Under the pieces are notes generated by a model. That model searched no databases, was not told the DNA's origin, and saw only the letters and a list, made by a program, of their open reading frames with translations. A stretch of DNA of 55,337 nt from NCBI RefSeq assembly GCF_001911425.1, contig NZ_MPPL01000001.1:3425170-3480506 (forward strand). Reading direction: 5' to 3'. Source of the DNA: Mucilaginibacter polytrichastri (GTDB lineage Bacteria > Bacteroidota > Bacteroidia > Sphingobacteriales > Sphingobacteriaceae). The position numbers and the translations under genes were made by a program. This document shows, one piece after another, positions 49,543-55,337 of this stretch (positions are counted from its first letter, which is position 1; each line of letters begins with the position of its first letter).

Positions 49543-50961
49543 CTACCCCAACAATTGCGGCTTAGCTTTATAAGTCTCCCACAAAAATTCGCCAAAGAGG
49601 GTGTTAGCCCAGGCAAACCACTTACGGGTAAAAACTTTAGCATCATCTTTATGGAATGACTCGTGCATGAAACCGGTACCGGCATGGGTAGCCTTAAGGG
49701 TATCAATACAGAATTTGGTTTCTTTATCATCTATACTGGTTAGCCCGCGCATAATAACGCCGAGTGTCCAGATCATATTTTTACCGGCATGCGGGCCGCC
49801 AATACCCTCAGCTGCTTTGCCTTTGTAATAAAATGGGTTATTGGTTGATAACAGCATCTTACGGGTGTTTTGATAAACTGGATCATTAACTGATACCGCA
49901 CCGATATAAGGTAAGCCCAGTAAACTTGGCACATTGGCATCATCCATTAAATTAAAACTGCCGTATCCGTTTACTTCGTAAGGATAAATTTTACCATAAG
50001 TTGGGTGATCCATCACGCCATATTTTTGAAGCGCCAGCTCTACTTCGGTTGCCAGTGCAGCTAATTCGGCAGATAGGGCATCGTCTTTACTGATCGCTTT
50101 GATCATTTCGGCAGCCTGTTTTAAACTTACCACCGCAAAAAAGTTAGATGGGATTAAAAACAGGTAAATAGTGGCATCATCGCTCGGCCTGAAGGCAGAA
50201 CAGATAAGGCCAACCGGGTTAACAGGGTAACCAAAACCACCAAGCGGCACACTATCTAACGACCAGGCTGTTTTACGCTGAAAGCTGTAAGGCCCGTCGC
50301 CATCTTTACGCTGCTGCTCTTTAAAGGTTTTTAAGATCAGGGCGATGGATTGTTTCCACTGTGCGTCAAACGGCGTGGTATCGCCGGTTAATTGCCAGTA
50401 TTTATAGGCCAGGCGTATAGGGTAACAAAGCGAATCGATTTCCCATTTACGCTCATGGATACCGGGCTGCATTTTAGTTACATCGTCTGCCCATTCCCCT
50501 ACTTTATTCGGGTCATCATAAAATGCATTGGCGTAAGGATCTTTCAAAATACATTTAACCTGGTGATTAATTACCCCGGCTATTAACTGCTGTAATTTCT
50601 GATCCTGCTTAATAAAGCCAATATAAGGCCAAACCTGCGCACTGCTATCACGCAGCCACATGGCATCAATATCACCGGTAATTACATAAGTATCCGGGCG
50701 GTTATTTTTAGTGGTGTACGTAACCGTGGTATCCAGCGTATTAGGGAAACAATTTTCCATTAGCCAGCCCAGTTCAGGGTCTTTCACTTTACTTTTAAAC
50801 TCTGTTATCGCCTGCTCTATTACTTTGCTGTTAAAACGTCTTTGAGCAGCGGCAGTACGCACTACCGGGTAAGCCGGTGCAGCAGCCATGGCCATTTGTT
50901 TGCTGAGTAATACCCCCCCGCTTAACAAGCCCGCGTTTTGTATAAATGTTCTTCGTTTCAA
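49543..50961 (-). CDS. GH125 exo-alpha-1,6-mannosidase-like glycoside hydrolase
   Basis: The 472-residue product belongs to glycoside hydrolase family 125 (formerly DUF1237), metal-independent exo-alpha-1,6-mannosidases with an (alpha/alpha)6 barrel. Diagnostic blocks are 'GDIDAMWLRDSSAQVWPYI', 'WEIDSLCYPIRLAYKYWQLT', 'CSAFRPSDDATIYLFLIPSN' and 'GGPHAGKNMIWTLGVIMRGL'. The start is TTG at 50961, since no ATG precedes the Tat-like signal 'KRRTFIQNAGLLSGGVLLSK'. It would trim mannose from host or fungal mannan or N-glycans in the periplasm. It stands alone between a terminator and a decayed fragment. Confidence 0.93.
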   Translation of the reverse strand: MKRRTFIQNAGLLSGGVLLSKQMAMAAAPAYPVVRTAAAQRRFNSKVIEQAITEFKSKVKDPELGWLMENCFPNTLDTTVTYTTKNNRPDTYVITGDIDAMWLRDSSAQVWPYIGFIKQDQKLQQLIAGVINHQVKCILKDPYANAFYDDPNKVGEWADDVTKMQPGIHERKWEIDSLCYPIRLAYKYWQLTGDTTPFDAQWKQSIALILKTFKEQQRKDGDGPYSFQRKTAWSLDSVPLGGFGYPVNPVGLICSAFRPSDDATIYLFLIPSNFFAVVSLKQAAEMIKAISKDDALSAELAALATEVELALQKYGVMDHPTYGKIYPYEVNGYGSFNLMDDANVPSLLGLPYIGAVSVNDPVYQNTRKMLLSTNNPFYYKGKAAEGIGGPHAGKNMIWTLGVIMRGLTSIDDKETKFCIDTLKATHAGTGFMHESFHKDDAKVFTRKWFAWANTLFGEFLWETYKAKPQLLG

Positions 50962-51102
50962 GATAGTATATTGTGGTTTAACTTATTGCCTTCGAAAATA
51001 TAACTATATAAACACAATTTCATTTTTTGACAGGCATTTTTTTGTTTGCAATGTATCAAAATATCCATTAACGCTTATCCAGCCAGGCTAAAAAACAGGA
51101 TA

Positions 51103-51276
51103 CTATACAAACAGCGAATACAAAAACGCGATAGAAGAATCGGCAATAAGTTCGGCTATGGTAATATGCAGTTGCAGTATTTTGGGTATAGATGCCAGCA
51201 CCCCCATAAACAGTGCACTAAACCAAATTACACGTGCCGATACGGTAAAAACTTTTTTATTTGTCGCGTTTTACAT
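51103..51276 (-). pseudogene. Decayed 5' fragment of a membrane protein (histidine-kinase N-terminus-like)
   Basis: On the minus strand ATG at 51276 is followed at once by TAA. After that the same frame is open for 55 codons to TAG at 51103, with a clear membrane-protein character: 'SARVIWFSALFMGVLASIPK' then ILQLHITIAELIADSSIAF. The pattern resembles the first two helices of LytS-type Bacteroidota sensor kinases. The second codon TAA could be a mutated CAA. Reading ends abruptly after the second helix. It is probably a remnant; the family guess is weak. Together with A+T-rich sequence it fills the 327-base gap 50962-51288. Confidence 0.4.
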
Positions 51277-51288
51277 ATTCGGCAAAAA

Positions 51289-51780
51289 TCATGGCATTAC
51301 AGAGGGTTTCTGGTCAAATATATACTTAATCCTTTCGGCGTTGTGCAGGGTATCTGCAATTGGCGACAGGTTTTTACCTTCCAGGTGCGTGTAAGCTATG
51401 GCTACCTTTCCACTGGCATCAGCAGCAGTTTTAATCATTTCTACCGATTGCAGATTGCCCGGTATTTTGGCACCGAACCAGCGATCATCGTCTTGCTGTT
51501 TCCAGGTAATCAGCGCAAACGCTTCGCCCGCCTTAACATCATCGGCACCGGCAATAGCATTATCCAGGGCTTGTTTATTACCATACAATGTTGACATGGT
51601 ACCCAGTTTTTTATTAATAGACAATGTTACAACTTTGTACCCCAAAGCCGTAAATTTAAGCGAATCGGGCAGCGACGCCCTGGCATTAATAGTACCCGCA
51701 TTGTTATTATTGGCACTATCGCCACAGGCATACAGTATGGCTACCATGCCTGCCATTATGATATAGGTTAATTTTTTCAT
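51289..51780 (-). CDS. Lipoprotein with cytochrome P460-like fold, lacking a haem motif
   Basis: The 163-residue product has a lipoprotein signal ('MVAILYACGDS') and a body like the cytochrome P460 domain of its upstream neighbour: 'LGTMSTLYGNKQALDNAI' against 'NGTMRVIFGNDIAIKAV', and 'LITWKQQDDDRWFGAKIPG'. It ends 'QKPSVMP' where P460 proteins carry a C-terminal CxxCH; that haem site is absent here. It begins 9 bases after the stop of the haem-carrying P460 protein. It may be a non-haem partner of that protein. Confidence 0.7.
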   Translation of the reverse strand: MKKLTYIIMAGMVAILYACGDSANNNNAGTINARASLPDSLKFTALGYKVVTLSINKKLGTMSTLYGNKQALDNAIAGADDVKAGEAFALITWKQQDDDRWFGAKIPGNLQSVEMIKTAADASGKVAIAYTHLEGKNLSPIADTLHNAERIKYIFDQKPSVMP

Positions 51781-51789
51781 AGCTATTAC

Positions 51790-52752
51790 TTAGTGTTTAA
51801 CAGGCATGGTAAATACAAAATCGTTGTTGCTCATTGGGCGATGGCAGTTTACGCACTCATTGGCAAACAGTGCATTGCCCGCTGCATAAGGCACCATTTT
51901 AGGGGTTTTAAATCGCGCAAAGCCCCAGCCTTTGGTCGATGCATATTTATGATCGTCTTTGATCATGTATTCCACCTGTTTAAAGGCACCGGTTTTTACG
52001 TTACCCGCGGTGTCTTGCAACTGGTCCCACGCTACTTTGGCAAATATGGTTCCGTTGGGCCAGGGGTTAATATGGTGCTCTTTAACGGCTTTAATGGCTA
52101 TATCATTACCAAAAATTACGCGCATGGTGCCGTTATCAAACCGCTCGGTAGTACTTATTACCTGCCAGTTTTTATAATCGGGGATGTAGGCAATGCCGTT
52201 GGGTTCAACGGGCAATTTGGTGTGGGCAGTTTTGGCCTTTTGCCATTTCTGGTACTGCTTATCCAAGGCATTGGTTTTTGAAGTATCGGCTGGTTTGCTG
52301 TGCACCATAACGGCAAGGTAAGCTTTCAATATGGCCAGGTCACTTGCGGGTACCTTAGCCTCTGTATGCACCATTGTATAACTCTTTATCGGCATAGCAC
52401 CTTCGGCTATCTGGTTTACGGCCTCCCATAGCTTGGCTTTCTGATCGGCCGGGGCCATGTTTTTCCAGTTAGAAAAATTAAGGCCTTTGCGGCCATCCTT
52501 AACATGTTCGGCAACTTGCCAGTATATCGGCTGCACCTTATCATACCAACGTAAGTTGGTTTGGTTAGAGTGGCAATCGTAACAAGCGCGTGTTATAATA
52601 TTTTTTACTTCAGCCGGGGCTTCAAAATCTGCTTTAACGGGCGGGCTATCAATTTGTGGGCGGGCAAACTGGATCAGTATAAAACATACGCCTAGTAAGG
52701 CAACTATAAAAAGCAATTTAGTTTTAAGTGGCCGTTTGTTTTTTGTACTCAT
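51790..52752 (-). CDS. Haem-binding domain/cytochrome P460 fusion protein
   Basis: The 320-residue product has one N-terminal membrane anchor or uncleaved signal ('LLFIVALLGVCFILIQFARP'), then a haem-binding domain with CxxCH in 'ACYDCHSNQTNLRWYDK', then a P460-type domain ('NGTIFAKVAWDQL', 'KYASTKGWGFARFKTP') with a second CxxCH in 'NECVNCHRPM' near the end. It probably catalyses or relays electron transfer in the periplasm. It is the first gene of a two-gene operon with the truncated P460-like lipoprotein, divergent from the TonB receptor. Confidence 0.88.
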   Translation of the reverse strand: MSTKNKRPLKTKLLFIVALLGVCFILIQFARPQIDSPPVKADFEAPAEVKNIITRACYDCHSNQTNLRWYDKVQPIYWQVAEHVKDGRKGLNFSNWKNMAPADQKAKLWEAVNQIAEGAMPIKSYTMVHTEAKVPASDLAILKAYLAVMVHSKPADTSKTNALDKQYQKWQKAKTAHTKLPVEPNGIAYIPDYKNWQVISTTERFDNGTMRVIFGNDIAIKAVKEHHINPWPNGTIFAKVAWDQLQDTAGNVKTGAFKQVEYMIKDDHKYASTKGWGFARFKTPKMVPYAAGNALFANECVNCHRPMSNNDFVFTMPVKH

Positions 52753-52889
52753 GTTTATACCTTTTTATACAAATGAACCTAAAGCTAAGCTTATTACATC
52801 AGCAAAAACGCTGAGCACGGCAAATGAGTAGTTAAGTACGGTATTTCTGCTGCTTTGCTCATTAAAGCACACTAAATTACTGTTTACTA

Positions 52890-52903
52890 TAACGATATCG
52901 TTA
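52890..52903. promoter_or_regulatory. Perfect 14-bp palindrome between divergent genes
   Basis: TAACGATATCGTTA is a perfect palindrome located 137 bases before the P460 gene and 142 bases before the receptor gene. It may be an operator; no cognate regulator is apparent in the window. Confidence 0.35.
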
Positions 52904-52925
52904 AATATTGCAAATACTATCATCT

Positions 52926-52959
52926 TTATTTGGACTTATTCTAAATAAGAATAACTTTG
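52926..52959 (+). promoter_or_regulatory. Fur-box-like element and promoter of the siderophore receptor gene
   Basis: TTATTTGGA-N5-TCTAAATAA (52926-52948) is an inverted repeat with 8 of 9 arm bases paired. It covers the -33 TTTG (52929-52932) and stands 3 bases before an exact -7 element TAACTTTG (52952-52959). The -33/-7 spacer is 19. It is a close copy of the element at 45250-45283. Repression by an iron-responsive Fur-type protein is inferred from the genes it precedes. Confidence 0.8.
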
Positions 52960-53045
52960 CAAAAAAAAGCCCGGCATTAAGTCTGCAAACTTCAACCGGG
53001 CAAACAATATTGATTCTTCAATCAGTCTATTATCTAATCAAAATT

Positions 53046-55337
53046 ATGCAATTTGAACAAAAATCTACATACGCCTCTTTAATCTCTAAAATCAAATTCG
53101 TCACTGCAATTGTAGCTTTGATTATGGCGGCAACAAACTTTGCTCTGGCACAGCAAGCAGCAACCGGCACTATCAGGGGCTTTGTAAAAACATCAGACGG
53201 CACCCCTGCCGAATTTGTGACCATTGCTTTAAAAGAAACCAACTATGGTACTACCGTTAATACCGAAGGCCATTACGCCATAAAAAATATTAAACCTGGT
53301 ACTTATACTGTAGTAGCAAGCTTTGTAGGTTTAAATACCCAAACCAAACAGGTAATTGTTGTAGCTGGCGAAACCATTGTTGCTGATTTTACCCTTAATG
53401 AAAATAAAAAGCAGCTGGAAGAAGTTTATGTAAAAGATTATAAAGCCAATAAGTTTTTACGTAAAGAAACTGATGATATTGCCAAGCTCCCTTTAAAAAA
53501 CCTTGAAAACCCGCAAGTGTACAGCGTTGTTACCAGCGAGCTGATACAGGAGCAAATAGTAACCAACTATAACGATGCCTTTAAAAACATACCGGGTGCA
53601 GGTATCCCTCTAGTTTATAATAATGGCCGCAGCTCGCAATTATCACGCGGTTTTACTACAGCAAATCTGGTACGAAACAGTATTTCGGGGTTTGATTATA
53701 ACAGCGTTGACCCGGCCAACCTCGAAAAAATAGAGGCTATTAAAGGCCCGTCTGGTACGCTGTTCAACAGTAGTGTTACTTCTTTCGGCGGCCTTTTTAA
53801 CCGGATCACTAAAAAACCTTATGATACTTTTGGTGGCAACATTGGTTACGTTGCCGGTGGTTTTGATTTAAGCAGGTTTACTGCCGATATTAACACGCCG
53901 CTAAATAGCGATAAAACCATCCTGTTTCGTGTCAACACGGCATTGCATAGCGAGCATAGTTTCCAGGATGCCGGTTACACACGCAGTGTTTTTGCCGCAC
54001 CAAGTTTCATTTTTAAAATAAACGAAAGGCTTATTGTTTCGCTCGAAGCCGAACTGAGTAACTATAGCGCTACATCGGCCTATCGTTTAGCTACTTATAA
54101 CAAAAGCATTTATCATAATATTAAAGACTTACCCATTGATTATGACCGGTCTTTTGCCAATAATAACCTTAACTACACTTCGAAACAATATGACATATTC
54201 GGATCAATTAATTACAAGATTTCCGACAACTGGAAATCGCAAACTGCATTTGTTAAAACATACTCAACTACCAACGGCTATGTAACCCAGCTTACATTAA
54301 CCAGCGATGCCTTGATCAGACAAAATATTATTAAAGAGGACTTTCCATATTACGGGGTTGATATCCAGCAAAACATTATCGGTGATTTTAAAATTGCAGG
54401 TTTAAGAAACAGGTTGGTTGTTGGTGGCGATTATTATAACCAGAAAAGTACCCCTGCCCAGGTTAATGTAAATATGACACCTATCAATTTTACAAAACCC
54501 GGCCTTGCCTACAATAACTTCACGCCAGATAAGGTATCGGCACTAATGGCTGCCGCAGCCCCGGTGTTAACCAATTATACCAAAACCAATCAAACCACCT
54601 ATGCCGCCTATGCGTCTGATGTAATTAATTTTACTGATAAATTAAGCGCTATGCTAAGTTTACGTGTAGACCGTTTTGAAAATAAAGGCACCTATTATGC
54701 CTACAATGATTCTACTACAGGCAAGTATGGCCAAACTGCCCTTGCCCCTAAATTCGGGCTGGTTTACCAGGTGATAAAAGATAAAGTTTCGTTATTTGGA
54801 AATTACATGAACGGTTTCAGCAACAACGGCGGAACTGATTATACCGGCGGAACTTTTAAGCCATCGCAAGCCAACCAGTGGGAAGGCGGAGTAAAGCTTG
54901 ATTTATGGCAGCACCGTATTAGTTCTACCATTAGCTATTACGACATCTCGGTAAGCAATACCCTGAGGCTTGACCCCGACCCTAACCATAGCGGTTTTAA
55001 CATACAAGATGGTACACAACTAAGTAAAGGCGTAGAGGCCGAGTTATTGGCTAACCCGGTTACAGGGTTCAACATTGTGGCTGGTTATGCTTATAACAAT
55101 AGCAAATACACCGCCGGCGATGCTTCAATTTTAGGTTTACGCCCTGCAGCATCCGGCCCGGCGCGTATAGCCAACTTATGGATGAGCTACCAGTTTATGA
55201 ATGGACAGGTTAAAGGTTTAGGATTTGGCGCGGGTGCCAATCACGGCAGTAAAGCGTACCAAACCAATACGCAGACTTTTAAATTTATAATACCCGCCTA
55301 TACACTTATTGATGCTACGGCATTTTATGATCGCCCT
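53046..55337 (+). CDS. TonB-dependent siderophore receptor (3' end beyond the window)
   Basis: The frame is open from ATG 53046 to the last base (764 codons, no stop). It has a signal peptide ('IVALIMAATNFALAQ'), a carboxypeptidase-regulatory-like domain (about 40-125, 'TIRGFVKTSDGTPAEFVTI'), a TonB plug with 'NNGRSSQLSRGFTT' and 'NLEKIEAIKGPSGTLF', and a beta-barrel with FhuA/FpvA-like receptor blocks ('APKFGLVYQVIKDKVSLFGN', 'GTFKPSQANQWEGGVKLDLW'). It imports a ferric siderophore or similar iron complex using TonB energy. The strong Fur-like promoter element supports iron control. Confidence 0.95.
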   Translation, partial: MQFEQKSTYASLISKIKFVTAIVALIMAATNFALAQQAATGTIRGFVKTSDGTPAEFVTIALKETNYGTTVNTEGHYAIKNIKPGTYTVVASFVGLNTQTKQVIVVAGETIVADFTLNENKKQLEEVYVKDYKANKFLRKETDDIAKLPLKNLENPQVYSVVTSELIQEQIVTNYNDAFKNIPGAGIPLVYNNGRSSQLSRGFTTANLVRNSISGFDYNSVDPANLEKIEAIKGPSGTLFNSSVTSFGGLFNRITKKPYDTFGGNIGYVAGGFDLSRFTADINTPLNSDKTILFRVNTALHSEHSFQDAGYTRSVFAAPSFIFKINERLIVSLEAELSNYSATSAYRLATYNKSIYHNIKDLPIDYDRSFANNNLNYTSKQYDIFGSINYKISDNWKSQTAFVKTYSTTNGYVTQLTLTSDALIRQNIIKEDFPYYGVDIQQNIIGDFKIAGLRNRLVVGGDYYNQKSTPAQVNVNMTPINFTKPGLAYNNFTPDKVSALMAAAAPVLTNYTKTNQTTYAAYASDVINFTDKLSAMLSLRVDRFENKGTYYAYNDSTTGKYGQTALAPKFGLVYQVIKDKVSLFGNYMNGFSNNGGTDYTGGTFKPSQANQWEGGVKLDLWQHRISSTISYYDISVSNTLRLDPDPNHSGFNIQDGTQLSKGVEAELLANPVTGFNIVAGYAYNNSKYTAGDASILGLRPAASGPARIANLWMSYQFMNGQVKGLGFGAGANHGSKAYQTNTQTFKFIIPAYTLIDATAFYDRP

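Noticed and set aside
51046..51594. Plus-strand 182-codon open frame
   Set aside because: It is mostly antisense to the P460-like lipoprotein, which has a signal peptide and homologous neighbour. The plus frame is rich in Cys, Tyr and Arg with no protein-like pattern.
53030..53242. Minus-strand 70-codon open frame at the start of the receptor gene
   Set aside because: It is antisense to the receptor's signal peptide and regulatory-like domain and is a shadow frame.
1..55337. CRISPR arrays, tRNA or rRNA genes, insertion sequences, attachment sites
   Set aside because: No regularly spaced repeats, cloverleaf-like genes, rRNA segments or transposase genes were noticed on reading. Short degenerate elements could have been missed without computation.

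Overview
The window looks like chromosome of a Sphingobacteriaceae-type Bacteroidota (Mucilaginibacter- or Pedobacter-like). The grounds are a subtype iii (Bacteroidetes-type) type VI secretion system, a TPR/PD40/OmpA protein of the kind linked to type IX secretion, a TonB receptor with an N-terminal carboxypeptidase-regulatory-like domain, FtsX/MacB-type permeases, Bacteroidota -7 elements (TAnnTTTG), and a desaturase closely resembling the animal dihydroceramide desaturase, in a group known to make sphingolipids. This placement is inference; there is no rRNA or other phylogenetic marker here.

Positions 1-2003 hold the 3' part of the OmpA-type gene. Positions 2037-25124 form a large T6SSiii locus. 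The minus-strand block, read from high to low coordinates, is tssO, a one-helix membrane protein (tssQ-like), a PKD-domain protein (tssP-like), tssR, clpV/tssH, tssB, tssC, a flavodoxin-fold oxidoreductase, two tandem hcp/tssD genes, a candidate muramidase effector with a lipoprotein partner, vgrG/tssI, a possible adaptor, a PAAR-like (DUF4280-type) membrane effector, a membrane protein that is probably its immunity protein, and then decay: a second immunity paralog broken by one in-frame TAG, and an orphan 3' gene fragment. On the opposite strand are tssE-tssF and tssN-tssK. tssG lies between them on the minus strand, its stop codon abutting that of tssF. All core T6SSiii parts (B, C, D, E, F, G, H, I, K, N, O, R and candidates for P and Q) are present. 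The effector/immunity end is the most novel part.

Positions 25125-35412 hold a zinc-independent quinone oxidoreductase-type gene preceded by a perfect inverted repeat, an RND tripartite efflux operon (small secreted protein, adaptor, AcrB-type pump, TolC-type channel), and a large FtsX/MacB-type permease. Positions 35500-43670 are rich in small-molecule stress and regulatory functions: three DJ-1/PfpI proteins in 3.4 kb (one fused to AraC, one to a metal-binding domain), a Crp/Fnr regulator divergent from the third across a perfect 32-bp CRP-like palindrome, an ECF sigma/small acidic protein/ClpP operon, a marR-isochorismatase-MFS operon with a perfect 26-bp palindrome at its promoter, and an NADPH-dependent FMN reductase.

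Positions 43933-44946 encode the DES1-like desaturase. Positions 45250-49430 are a probable iron-regulated operon (porin, Rieske protein, imelysin, di-haem oxidoreductase). Its promoter carries the same Fur-box-like motif, at the same spacing from the -7 element, as the promoter of the TonB-dependent siderophore receptor that runs off the right edge (53046-55337). Between them lie a GH125 alpha-mannosidase, a decayed gene fragment, and two cytochrome P460-family proteins. No tRNA, rRNA, CRISPR array or intact insertion sequence was recognised.
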